64,000 nt of DNA from Chryseosolibacter sp044507775 (GCA_044507775.1 JBIQIY010000015.1:1-64000), one strand, 5' to 3'; shown: positions 26,772 to 34,863, counted from the stretch's first letter. Made by a program: numbers and translations. Notes: generated from the letters alone by a model not told the origin.

Positions 26772-27344
26772 TTGTTTGATTGGTTAAGGGCTGTTTCTGG
26801 GGTTTATTCATACCGTCCCAGTTTTATCCTCTAGGCCGCGAAAAGCAGGAAGCGAAGAATTTGTCAAGGGTTCAAAAAGGGAAGGATGAGGGCAGGCTTT
26901 GAACTTGCAATGCCCTTGACAAATTGTGAGCGATGCTAAATTTGGCTATTAAGGAGAAAACAAATCTGATGTGTATAAGGGGGGGCAGTTCGGTTATGAA
27001 TCAAAAGTGTGGGGAGGGTCGAAGGGGAGTAGACTCCTCTCTCATTCACACAAAAACTTAATCGAAATGATTATTGCTTTAATTAAAAAAAGTTATTCTT
27101 CATAAGAACAGATGGGGGCATCTAACGAATTTCATTAGAGCTAGAATGGATTAAATAAAAAGCAGGTCCAAGAAATTCTTTCGTATTGGAAGACTGGAAA
27201 GCGTATCTTACCGCACCAGGGAGTTTGTAGCAATTTCGTCATGTTGATTCTCTTATCTATTGACATGAAACTACTACGGGGGGCGTGGCATTGTGGTAAT
27301 ATTTTATTTTAGGTAAGTTGGGAATATGAAAAATCCATGCTATC
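26772..27344. other. AT-rich island gap without recognisable genes
   Basis: 570 bp between the small minus-strand gene and the ScoMcrA-head-like gene. Only short, compositionally odd frames are present. No repeat or RNA was recognised. Confidence 0.4.
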
Positions 27345-27662
27345 ATGAACGAAGGTAATGTAACAGACGCAATAGCCGAATGCGATAATGGAAATGTTCC
27401 ATTCAACTTGGGCGTAGATAGAGCTTTTCTGTACGGAAGAAATTGGTATCCTTTGAGAGGAGTAATTAACTATGCAAAGCGGTTGGCCGGAGAAGCTGAA
27501 TTGACGACGGATAGAGCACTCGTAGAATTTGTGTATTTGGGATTTTATCTCCGGGTCCAAGATATCAACTTCGTCAATGCGCTGCCGATTCCCTTGAATG
27601 ATCAGGGGATAATCACGGAAGCTCATAAACTAAGTAAAACATTAGAACGACTTGTCCAATAG
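27345..27662 (+). CDS. Small protein resembling the ScoMcrA-like N-terminal head domain
   Basis: 105 residues. The pattern from AECDNGNVPFNLGVDR through FLYGRNWYPLRGVINYAKRLAG to LVEFVYLGFYLRVQD fits, from memory, the head domain placed before SRA and HNH parts in modification-dependent restriction enzymes of the ScoMcrA type (a Gly-x-x-Tyr-Pro element then an alanine helix and a final LGF strand). Here it stands alone, so no nuclease is attached. An opposite frame of equal length exists but has poorer protein character. Function would be DNA or base recognition if the assignment holds; alternatively it is an uncharacterised small protein. Confidence 0.5.
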   Translation: MNEGNVTDAIAECDNGNVPFNLGVDRAFLYGRNWYPLRGVINYAKRLAGEAELTTDRALVEFVYLGFYLRVQDINFVNALPIPLNDQGIITEAHKLSKTLERLVQ

Positions 27663-28273
27663 CCTATTGTTGGTAACCCTTGCCTTTAATTTGAACTTGA
27701 AACTTGCTTCCAACATACTGAATGCTACTAACTAAGGGAAGCTTTCAATACCTGTTGGATTAGCTTGTTTTTTTCTAAATGAAACGAGAATGTTAGCGAA
27801 ATCTATGAAGTGAAATCGTCGGGGTTTAATAGGTCATCGACGCCCAGTTTGTCTTGTTGATAGACTCTCCAATGTCGCTGGCCTGGAGGCGCTAGAGGCG
27901 TAGTCACCTGCCCAGGAAAACTCTTTTATGAAGTAAAGTCCTTCCATTGCTTGCAGAATTGTCCCGTTTATCCAAAAGTCGCGGTTAAAAAGTGAACCAA
28001 AAAATGCCGGATCGTAAATAGCATAATGCTATATCTATTCATATGCTTATCTCGCCTAGCGAGAAGCATAAGTACAGTGCTTAAGGGTATGGGGTGGATA
28101 CGTCATTTCCCAAACGCACAAAGCTATTTTTGAATTCTATTTTGTCTGTATATGGAATGGAGGAATAGAAACCAAGTGGTTATGGCTCCAGATAATCCAA
28201 CAAGCCAATTACTATCAGGCTATGCGGTTCCCTAGAGCAACGATAATTTATGCTTGTATCGGTGGCCAAATTA
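27663..28273. other. AT-rich island gap without recognisable genes
   Basis: About 610 bp between the head-domain-like gene and the minus-strand RepL-like gene. No frame above about 50 residues looks real. It may contain decayed coding sequence, but I could not identify a parent gene. Confidence 0.4.
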
Positions 28274-28900
28274 CTATTCATTTCCTGTCTTATAAATGGG
28301 GTAAATATCTTCTGCAGATTTTGAAGGTTTACTAGAGAGGAGCTTAGTATACGCATTTACCAATCCTCTTCTACCATCGGTGTGTCTTCCTCCAGCAACC
28401 AAGGGGTTCATGAAGTATAATCCGGTTTTTAGATTGCAAGTAATGTTGGCTTTCACAAGATTCCTGTGAGCTTGGCCAATAGTGCTGCTCGTATAATGAA
28501 TGCCGAAAAAATCCGTAACAAATTCCTGGAATTCATTAATAACGTTGTGATTGAAAAAATACTGACCGGTAGCGAAATCTAATTTCTTCAACACTAGAAA
28601 TAGAAATAGGTTCTTAGAGCAACCGTTAATACGGAACAAGAATGCGCACGCTTCAGGGTGCAATTTAAGCCCCGGCTCTAGGAATATCTCATTTTGCGCG
28701 ACAACATGGTTCATGTCTGGCGTTGCCTCAATGCCAATACTTCGTTTGAAGCGACGTTTTCTAAACCTGAGCGACACGCCGCTGACTCGCTGTGTTATTG
28801 ATCGGATAAAAGTGTTATGATGATTTCCTTCCTTGGAGCTATTATTTCCATCAATGATTTCCTGTTTTCTGACCTTTTTTGAGGAACGATTTTTTGCCAT
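28274..28900 (-). CDS. RepL-like winged-helix protein (divergent pair, left)
   Basis: 208 residues. After a basic N-terminus (MAKNRSSKKVRKQE and an arginine-rich RFRKRRFKRS) comes a helical stretch and a winged-helix-like core: FLFLVLKKLDFATGQYFFN, a TSSTIGQAHRNLVKANI recognition region, and the strand GLYFMNPLVAGG followed by GRRGLVNAYTKLL. The order 'helix, T-rich HTH, G-x-Y-x-x-NP' is that of RepL-type plasmid replication proteins. It is related in layout to the protein encoded divergently at 29075. Role on the element: replication or transcription control (inference). Confidence 0.5.
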   Translation of the reverse strand: MAKNRSSKKVRKQEIIDGNNSSKEGNHHNTFIRSITQRVSGVSLRFRKRRFKRSIGIEATPDMNHVVAQNEIFLEPGLKLHPEACAFLFRINGCSKNLFLFLVLKKLDFATGQYFFNHNVINEFQEFVTDFFGIHYTSSTIGQAHRNLVKANITCNLKTGLYFMNPLVAGGRHTDGRRGLVNAYTKLLSSKPSKSAEDIYPIYKTGNE

Positions 28901-29074
28901 TTCGGGTTGCTTTGGTCATTCTGATAGTTTGTCAAGTACAATGTATCATTACGAAAGTAGTAATTCATAGAAGGGGTACAACACAATATTTTTCAAAAAT
29001 TGAAATACCTCCATTCTCTCTTGATTATCAGATAGTTAATATGAGTAAGTATAGTACGGTAAATACCATAATTA

Positions 29075-29629
29075 ATGCCAAAGATCGAGGACTATTATAC
29101 CCCAAGCATCACGGTTTTGATAGGCAAAACCAAGGTGGACAGGAAAGTTAGATATAAGAAATGTTGCTTCAAGACCTATTTCAATTCCCAACACTTACTT
29201 TTCAGATTAAACGCGTTGCAGAATAGCTTTCTTGTGTATTTGATTGAACGTGCTGACAAGCAAAACAGGATTTATGTTGATGATAACGTGAAGAAGGATT
29301 ATCTCAAGTTTCAGTTAGAGGTACTTAAAGAAAATAAACCTACCAGTACGAATTCTCTGGATAAGGCACTAACGAGATTTAAAGACCTTGGACTTCTTTT
29401 TTCCGAGGGAACGGTGCGCGGTGCTTATAGGATAAACCCAAAATATTTTTGGGCCGGCGCTGAGAAGAGGAGAATTGAACTACTAAAGAGACTTGTCGGT
29501 CAAAGGGCTAAGAAGAACTTACCCTTTAAATATTTGATTGACTGCACAGAAGCAGAATTTCTGGGAACAAATGCTGATTCAACAATTCAGTTTACAACTG
29601 TCCAGACTAGTACAAATTTGACTACGTAA
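29075..29629 (+). CDS. RepL-like winged-helix protein (divergent pair, right)
   Basis: 184 residues starting MPKIEDYYTPS. The core reads LQNSFLVYLIERADKQNRIYVDD, then a TSTNSLDKALTRFKDLGLL recognition region, then GAYRINPKYFWAGAEKRRIELLKRL. The NP-x-x-x-x-G...KR ending is like that of RepL plasmid initiators (NPELLMRGD). It shares this layout with the gene at 28274-28900, which is transcribed away from it; 174 bp lie between the two starts and should hold both promoters. The N-terminal 40 residues are basic and match nothing I know. Confidence 0.55.
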   Translation: MPKIEDYYTPSITVLIGKTKVDRKVRYKKCCFKTYFNSQHLLFRLNALQNSFLVYLIERADKQNRIYVDDNVKKDYLKFQLEVLKENKPTSTNSLDKALTRFKDLGLLFSEGTVRGAYRINPKYFWAGAEKRRIELLKRLVGQRAKKNLPFKYLIDCTEAEFLGTNADSTIQFTTVQTSTNLTT

Positions 29630-29669
29630 AGTGATTAAGGGACGTTTAGCTGTGTTAAACGCACATTTT

Positions 29670-30266
29670 TTAATGCTTTGCGGAAATCGGACTTTTAAAC
29701 CAATAATTGTTCTTTTCCCAAAGTCTTCGATCTATTTCATCCCTCAGTTCCTTTGTTACCCTTTCTGAGATTGCGTTGTTGATTTCTACCATCGCCTCAA
29801 TGGCATCATACAATTTGGTACAGACATACATTAAAACCACATAAATCTTAATCACATCTGGTTCGGTATCAAAATGCGGAGCAATAGTATTCTTTAGATG
29901 CTCAGTGAATTCAGGATGCCTGGTGAATATTTCGTTCAGCAATAGATTATGATCTATTTCAAGCTTATGAGCAAACTTATTTCTAGTATCATTGATGGTG
30001 GTAATAGTGTCGAGCATGATTTTGCCGTAAACATCTGAATTAAATAAACCAAACATCTGAACTATCGCCAGTTTCTGATAAAAAGTAAACCTAATTTTGG
30101 GTTTTCCTTTCGAGAACTTTTCAATTGCTTTGTTTATGGCAAACTCAATTAACAAATGTCCTTTTATCAGAAGCAACTGCAGATCCATAATGTCATTCAA
30201 TTCCTTCTTAAACATCGAGTAGTATTCTGAATGGAATACCTGTTCAATCTTTTCGGGTAAAATCAT
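29670..30266 (-). CDS. HEPN-type protein (MltR/DUF4145-like), candidate RNase effector
   Basis: 198 residues, mostly helical. The pattern GHLLIEFAINKAIEKF, then FYQKLAIVQMFGLF, then ITTINDTRNKFAHKLE is that of the MltR/DUF4145-type HEPN fold. The motif R95-N96-x-x-x-H100 is the HEPN active-site signature R-N-x(3)-H found in toxin and defence RNases. It is the second gene of a two-gene minus-strand unit, 42 bp after the 332-residue protein. RNase activity is inferred from the motif; MltR-like proteins without activity also exist. Confidence 0.6.
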   Translation of the reverse strand: MILPEKIEQVFHSEYYSMFKKELNDIMDLQLLLIKGHLLIEFAINKAIEKFSKGKPKIRFTFYQKLAIVQMFGLFNSDVYGKIMLDTITTINDTRNKFAHKLEIDHNLLLNEIFTRHPEFTEHLKNTIAPHFDTEPDVIKIYVVLMYVCTKLYDAIEAMVEINNAISERVTKELRDEIDRRLWEKNNYWFKSPISAKH

Positions 30267-30308
30267 AAACCAAAGTTTGATTTGTTGATCGTGGGCGCTT
30301 TGCCGCTT

Positions 30309-31307
30309 TCATTTTTCGTCGTTTATTGCCTCCTGCGAAGTGTTGTCAAAACAAAATATCCTTCTCTGATTGGTCTCATATATCTCGGACATCAGTCTAT
30401 CAAGGAGTTTTTCATTGTTCTTTATTTTAACCGAGGCGTAAATTGACAATACTTCCTTATCATCATTTCGTCGATATTGAGTTGGTTTAAAGATAGATTG
30501 GCAGATCTTAATCGCGTAGTGAATTTGCCAGATTCGCGGGTTAACCCCATTGTGGATCGTATAATTTGTCCAATCATGTATTTTCAAGAGCTCATTCATA
30601 TTAATGTTTGGAAGTGGGAGATCAATTAAATCTAAGTTTTGTGCAATAAAGGTTGGAAAAAAATCATGTCTAATTTTAATATCGTTTAAGTCCCGATTGT
30701 AAAGCGCAAATACGCCAAAGATCCTTCTGAACTTGATTTCAAGACTCTGCCTTAATGAGAATAAATTCAGATTTGTCGCTGCCTTCTTATCAATTATTTG
30801 ATGGTCTATGCAGGGATACCAGTATAGTGATTCACACGTTTTGAATAGCTCAACCGCTGAATTACTATAGATTTTTCCTCCACGAAAAAATTGAAAGTTT
30901 TTGTTTTTCTTTCTTTCCAGGAGTTCTACAAATGGCTTCAAGTCAAAAATGAATTCCCAGATTAGCTCGTGATACTTGGTAACAATTCGTGCACTAATTG
31001 CCTTTTCTTTCCTTTCGATCAAAGCTATTAGATCATCAAATGCTTCGACAGCTATGAATAAATTCGTTTTTAAGTATTGATTTAGTTGGGATTCTTTCTG
31101 AAGGGTCCTTACATTTTGAAAGACCTGTCCCACCAAATATGAATTGTTTTTCGAATAGTCCTTTGAAATAATCCGTGTTCTTAAATCATGGAGATAATCT
31201 CTAAAATCATATAAACTCTTTTTGGCAGAAACTTTTGGTTTTGTTTTGCTTCTTAGAACCGTTGGAGTGGTATAGTACATTAAATTTGCCGCCACTTTTG
31301 TTGTCAT
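30309..31307 (-). CDS. Uncharacterised helical protein, first gene of the HEPN unit
   Basis: 332 residues, AT-rich codons, no signal peptide or membrane helix. Predominantly helical. Two segments stand out: SLRQSLEIKFRRIFGV and WTNYTIHNGVNPRIWQIHYAI, a combination seen (from memory) in uncharacterised bacterial proteins with a HEPN-like 'N-x-x-x-H-x-G' end. No other domain recognised. It is encoded 42 bp upstream of, and probably with, the R-N-x3-H protein. Together they could be effector and regulator, or two halves of a HEPN pair. A 14-bp palindrome lies about 75 bp upstream of its start. Confidence 0.55.
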   Translation of the reverse strand: MTTKVAANLMYYTTPTVLRSKTKPKVSAKKSLYDFRDYLHDLRTRIISKDYSKNNSYLVGQVFQNVRTLQKESQLNQYLKTNLFIAVEAFDDLIALIERKEKAISARIVTKYHELIWEFIFDLKPFVELLERKKNKNFQFFRGGKIYSNSAVELFKTCESLYWYPCIDHQIIDKKAATNLNLFSLRQSLEIKFRRIFGVFALYNRDLNDIKIRHDFFPTFIAQNLDLIDLPLPNINMNELLKIHDWTNYTIHNGVNPRIWQIHYAIKICQSIFKPTQYRRNDDKEVLSIYASVKIKNNEKLLDRLMSEIYETNQRRIFCFDNTSQEAINDEK

Positions 31308-31381
31308 TTATTGATTCACGTTTATAGGTGAGGAATCGATGGTATAAGTGATAATTCAATTTCAGTCATGAGTTGGGTAGT

Positions 31382-31395
31382 ATTTTGGCCAAAAT
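31382..31395. promoter_or_regulatory. Perfect 14-bp palindrome ATTTTGGCCAAAAT
   Basis: It lies 75 bp upstream of the start of the two-gene HEPN unit, in the short gap before the next gene. A perfect palindrome in this place is a good operator candidate. The binder is unknown; the XRE protein of the island is one possibility. Confidence 0.4.
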
Positions 31396-31524
31396 GAAGG
31401 TAGCATGTTAATGCCAAACTTAAAAATGTCAGCCGTGTAGGCAGCCCATTATTCTAACAGGAGTAAAGAGAGCCGGATACTAAGGAATTTGTGAGAATTA
31501 TTTTTATCTCTGTTATGCTAATAT

Positions 31525-31767
31525 TCACACAGACGGCTGCTCAAAAGAATTTTCATCTTCAGGAGGAAATATTTTATCCCATTCATCCCCCGTCATTCCT
31601 GTGAGAATGAATTCTCTTTCGCTTTCCGCAACATTCGGCATCGCTATCTGAATGTGAGTTCCATTCAGGTATGCTCTGTACTGCTCCTCCGTACAGGGGA
31701 TATCCAACGTCTGTTCAATCCCTGTGAGTATTGATGTTCGCGTAATTAACATATCGTTGGTGGTCAA
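31525..31767 (-). CDS. Small Bacteroidota mobile-element protein
   Basis: 80 residues. The string ITRTSILTGIEQTLDIPCTEEQYRAYLNG, then IQIAMPNVAESEREFILTGMTGDEWDKIFPPE matches a small soluble protein I recall on many Bacteroidota plasmids, phages and islands, always with the TSI..G......PCTEEQ and P.L...EREF...G.T..EWD pattern. No enzymatic function is known. M1 is used as start; the Met at residue 6 is equally possible. Confidence 0.75.
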   Translation of the reverse strand: MTTNDMLITRTSILTGIEQTLDIPCTEEQYRAYLNGTHIQIAMPNVAESEREFILTGMTGDEWDKIFPPEDENSFEQPSV

Positions 31768-32600
31768 AGTGAGTAATAAGCAGGAAATAGTGGGTATGGA
31801 TGTGATTCACTTTTTTGAATTTTGGCTTTCGTTTTTTGTCGGCGGGATATTTAAGAGGAGGTATAACGAATTTGATTATAGGTTCCTCTCTATGAAAGGA
31901 ACGCTATAATTTTTTTCGTTAACCTAAAGTTTACTTGGAGGTGGAAAATGTTTGTTGAACTCAGAAAAAGATTTTAACTTTGTGACCCTTCCTCAAATCC
32001 TTCACTGTGCGACGTAAAAAGTGACAAACGCAAAACAATTTTTGAATTGTTTGCTTCATTTTTTTGTTTGTTCACTCGATGCCGTGAAGCAAGAAAGTGG
32101 GTTGAAGGGAGGCTTGGGGCTTGATGCCCCAAATGTCACAAATAGTTACATCTGAAGCCACAAATTAACCTAGATGTGTGGACGTAAGATGACCCTCCTA
32201 GGGTGTCGCTTTAAGTAGGCCTGCAAGGCTGATGATTGACGGTAACACAAAGAGGAGCGTCATCGGGTGATAACGGTCCCCTATAGAGGGAAATATAGAC
32301 CTAAAATGTCCGATAGTAACGAAAATGTACTTGCAAATAAAGGGTATAGGCTGTTGAAAGTTGATTAGAATGGAGAGGTTCGATAAGTAAGAACTTTTTA
32401 GACACGATGTGAATCGTTTCAGAATCTCAAGGGTTTTAATCGTTAACTGGGGCAACAGGAAGGTGTACCGGTCTTCTTACTTAGGACTGGGACGAACGAC
32501 TTACAGAATAGCAGGTATGAATGAAATCCTAAGGTCGCCAAAAATCGCCCTAATGGGGGATCTGTGTCTTTTCAAGTTCTTCTGTAGCTAGAAATTTGTA
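31768..32600. other. Island gap of about 830 bp next to the integrase
   Basis: Both strands were read. Only short frames, compositionally like noise, are present (for example 32198-32455 minus). One compact hairpin, TTGGGGC/GCCCCAA at 32114-32132, lacks a T tract. The region could hold a decayed excisionase or regulatory DNA, but nothing supports a gene. Confidence 0.4.
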
Positions 32601-33764
32601 CTAAAATTCATTATGCACCTTTTTTAACCTGTCTCTTAACCTGGCATCCTCTCCAAAAGCATAATGTTTCTTCGTTATCTGGGATGTTGTATGGCTGTTA
32701 TGTGCAGCAGCTGCTTCAATATCTAGCAGGGAAGCAGTTTCATCTGTATTAAGGTGCTTCAAGCTGTAAAGGTCTACAGTGATTCCGAGTTTATCCTTCA
32801 CCAGTCTTTTCCACCTTCTGGATACCTGTTCCACCCTGATTCTCCTAGGACCTGGAACTAATCCTTCGCTAAAAAGAAAATATTCTGATCTGGCTCCCTG
32901 GAGCAATTCTTCCCAAAAGCATCTGGCTATGTTTTTAATGACACGGATTACTTGTCTTTTCCTCTGTCCCTTTTTAACCAGTGTAATGTATTCACCTTTT
33001 GCAAGATCGACATCTTTCACTTTCAGCGATAAGAGTTCTGTTCGTCTGCTTCCAGAATGGAAAAATATCTGGACAAACCGATAGAAGTCAGAATAGTTTT
33101 GCTTCAGGTGGTGTTTGACCCTCTCCCTTTCTTCGTTGGTTAATGTCTGCCTTACCTGGATCGTCTCCCTCTTCTTTTTCAACTGGCTAACCGGATTATG
33201 ATCAACCAATTCCAGTTCATCCAATTGTTCGAAAAGCATCATGAGATAGGCCCGGTAAGCATTCCAATTCCTGGGAGAAAGTTTTCGCTGTTCTGCACAG
33301 TGGTTCATCAGCAATTTGATATGGCTCCTTCTTATCTGGCCGATCGCCAAGGAATCAATGCCCATTGCCTTGGCACTTTGCGCTATGTATTTGAGGCAAC
33401 TTTTTACGCAAATTTGGGTAGACCGTTCGACGTTCAAATGATCGGCCGCCAACCGAAGAGCATCAATAAATCCTCTGTCAGATAGGAACGTTTTAACCTC
33501 ACTTATAGCGGCTTCAGGCGGTCTAAGGTAGGTCTTGGTGATTGGATTGTAGCCATGATGAAACAGTCTTGTTTCCTCTGCCTTGATGAGTTCAATAGTG
33601 CATTTGACCCTCTCAGAATATTTTTTTTCACGGTTCATTCCCTGGATCTTCACCAAGGTGCCTTGGTATCTGTACCAAATTTGCCAGGGCCGATTTACTG
33701 AGGAAGGATTAGTAAGCCAGTCAGATGGACTTACCTTTAAGGCTGTTACGAGTTTTGTTACCAC
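32601..33764 (-). CDS. Tyrosine recombinase (integrase) of the tRNA-Asn element
   Basis: 387 residues. An N-terminal SAM-like core-binding part (about 110-200: CVKSCLKYIAQSAKAMGIDSL ...) precedes the catalytic domain. Box I arginine is in HSGSRRTELLSLKVKD, the beta-hairpin lysine in TLVKKGQRKRQV, and box II in YSLKHLNTDE. His337 is kept, but the usual arginine three residues later is Thr340, as seen in the SLKHT-type Bacteroidota integrases. A histidine in HNSH (355/358) and the nucleophile Tyr368 (KKHYAF) follow. The gene starts 56 bp from the right att repeat. It should integrate and excise the element at tRNA-Asn. Confidence 0.9.
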   Translation of the reverse strand: MVTKLVTALKVSPSDWLTNPSSVNRPWQIWYRYQGTLVKIQGMNREKKYSERVKCTIELIKAEETRLFHHGYNPITKTYLRPPEAAISEVKTFLSDRGFIDALRLAADHLNVERSTQICVKSCLKYIAQSAKAMGIDSLAIGQIRRSHIKLLMNHCAEQRKLSPRNWNAYRAYLMMLFEQLDELELVDHNPVSQLKKKRETIQVRQTLTNEERERVKHHLKQNYSDFYRFVQIFFHSGSRRTELLSLKVKDVDLAKGEYITLVKKGQRKRQVIRVIKNIARCFWEELLQGARSEYFLFSEGLVPGPRRIRVEQVSRRWKRLVKDKLGITVDLYSLKHLNTDETASLLDIEAAAAHNSHTTSQITKKHYAFGEDARLRDRLKKVHNEF

Positions 33765-33779
33765 TTGTACAAAAAATTA

Positions 33780-33805
33780 AAGGTTACCGTTTGAGTAACC
33801 TCTAA
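33780..33805. promoter_or_regulatory. Right terminal repeat AGTAACCTCTAA plus partial copy
   Basis: AGTAACCTCTAA (33794-33805) is the exact reverse complement of the 12-mer near the left end. An adjacent AAGGTTAC (33779-33787) makes a small hairpin with it. It lies between the integrase start and the right att repeat, the expected place for recombinase arm sites or an integrase operator. Confidence 0.5.
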
Positions 33806-33821
33806 CTTATTGACGATCAAG

Positions 33822-33895
33822 CTCCTCCTCTAGGGCTTGAACCTAGGCCCCCCTGATTAACAGTCAGGTGCTCTAACCAGCTGAGCTAAGGAGGA
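33822..33895 (-). tRNA. tRNA-Asn(GTT), right copy (att-associated)
   Basis: Identical to the left copy except for one base in the variable loop (T to G on the minus strand). Full cloverleaf with anticodon GTT in loop CTGTTAA, 74 nt, no encoded CCA. Upstream of it (33900-33950, minus strand) a CTTGGC ... TAATATTGC arrangement with about 17-19 bp spacing resembles a tRNA promoter. This copy therefore probably kept the chromosomal promoter. The 3' side now faces the element and its integrase. Confidence 0.95.
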
Positions 33896-34035
33896 AAATG
33901 GACTGCAATATTAAGGTGGTGCGCCTTAATTGCCAAGCCTTCGCGGATTTTCTTTATGAACGAATCATAGGGATGCCAGTACGATGAGCTGTGTATTTAA
34001 AGAACTAGCAGGGCGGTAGCCCGTTCTTCAAAAAA

Positions 34036-34076
34036 TTCTTTGTGACTTCGTGTCTTAGTGGCTTCGTGCCTCCCCT
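34036..34076. repeat. Microrepeat of the 'CTTCGTGTCTTAGTGGCTTCGTG' type
   Basis: The block contains TTTGTGACTTCGTG and TTAGTGGCTTCGTGCC. These TTCGTG/GTGGC words resemble those of the big array at 1540-2005 and occur between genes in many Bacteroidota. It lies just after the stop codon of the mannosyltransferase gene read leftwards. No function known. Confidence 0.45.
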
Positions 34077-34080
34077 CCAC

Positions 34081-34863
34081 CTACACCGCCTCACTCAAAG
34101 TCCGCGCTTCTTTGTAAGGCGAAACGGGAATGTACTTCTTGAACCAGCTGCTGATAGTCATGTGGAGGACGCCAAAAAATGCTTCTTTAAAGATGCCGGC
34201 AGACATTTTGGATTCGCCGCGGGTGCGATCGGTGAAGATAATGGGCACCTCCTTCAGCTTGAACCCATACTTCCAGGCCAGAAATTTCATTTCGATCTGG
34301 AACGCATATCCGATGAATTTGATGCTGTCCAGAGCGATGGTTTCCAGCACTTTCCGATGGTAGCACACAAAGCCCGCCGTGGTGTCTTTGATGGGCATGC
34401 TGGTGATGGTGCGCACATAGCTGCTCGCAAAATAGGATATCAGCACCCGGCCGATGGGCCAGTTGACGACGTTCACCCCGGTTGCATAACGCGAGCCGAT
34501 CGAGAGATCAGCGCCGTCTTTTGCGCAGGCGTTGTACAGGCGAACGAGGTCCTTGGGGTCGTGCGAAAAATCCGCATCCATCTCCAGGATGTATTCGTAA
34601 TTCTTCTCGATTGCATACTGGAAGCCCGCGATGTAAGCCGTGCCCAAACCTTGCTTTCCGGCGCGACGCAGCAAATGCAAGCGCTTTTCGCCGGCGTTAA
34701 AAATTCCCTGCAGATCTTCAACAATATCGCCGGTACCGTCCGGAGAATTGTCATCGACGATGAGAAGGTGAAAATCAACCGGCAGATTGAATACCGCCTT
34801 GATGATGGGCTGAATATTCTCCCGCTCGTTATAAGTCGGTATGATTACGATAGCTTTATTCAC
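34081..34863 (-). CDS. Polyprenol-phosphate mannosyltransferase-like GT2 enzyme
   Basis: 260 residues. The GT2 signature is at the N-terminus (VIIPTYNERENI), with the donor Asp segment VDDNSPDGT and the metal-binding EMDADFSHDP. Later GSRYATGVNVVNWPIGR and TDRTRGESKMS complete the pattern of dolichol-phosphate mannose synthase type enzymes. It transfers a sugar, usually mannose, from a nucleotide donor to a polyprenyl phosphate for protein or envelope glycosylation. It lacks the two C-terminal membrane helices of some relatives. Stand-alone gene; the sugar is not provable from sequence. Confidence 0.88.
   Translation of the reverse strand: MNKAIVIIPTYNERENIQPIIKAVFNLPVDFHLLIVDDNSPDGTGDIVEDLQGIFNAGEKRLHLLRRAGKQGLGTAYIAGFQYAIEKNYEYILEMDADFSHDPKDLVRLYNACAKDGADLSIGSRYATGVNVVNWPIGRVLISYFASSYVRTITSMPIKDTTAGFVCYHRKVLETIALDSIKFIGYAFQIEMKFLAWKYGFKLKEVPIIFTDRTRGESKMSAGIFKEAFFGVLHMTISSWFKKYIPVSPYKEARTLSEAV

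Larger units (their letters stand above)
24974..33900. mobile_element. Integrative element in a tRNA-Asn gene, about 8.8 kb between 81-bp direct repeats
   Basis: Bases 24974-25054 and 33820-33900 are the same 81 bp with one mismatch, and each contains a whole tRNA-Asn. A tyrosine recombinase gene lies next to the right copy, transcribed away from it. A 12-bp inverted repeat (TTAGAGGTTACT) lies just inside both ends. The enclosed DNA is AT-rich and gene-poor, and carries regulators, RepL-like proteins and HEPN-type cargo, in contrast with the GC-richer flanks. No relaxase, conjugation, capsid or transposase gene is seen, so if mobile it is probably a satellite or mobilisable element. Integration into tRNA genes by tyrosine recombinases is well established. 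Confidence 0.82.

Noticed and set aside
27309..27626. 105-residue minus-strand frame opposite the head-domain-like gene
   Set aside because: The plus-strand protein has better composition and a recognisable pattern; the two overlap almost entirely.
28879..29151. 90-residue plus-strand frame between the RepL-like genes
   Set aside because: It overlaps the start of both neighbours and its sequence looks like antisense plus out-of-frame translation.
32114..32132. Hairpin TTGGGGC/GCCCCAA in the island gap
   Set aside because: No T tract and no gene next to it, so not called as a terminator.
32198..32455. 85-residue minus-strand frame before the integrase
   Set aside because: Hydrophobic, low-information sequence in an otherwise empty AT-rich gap; no start signal or family.
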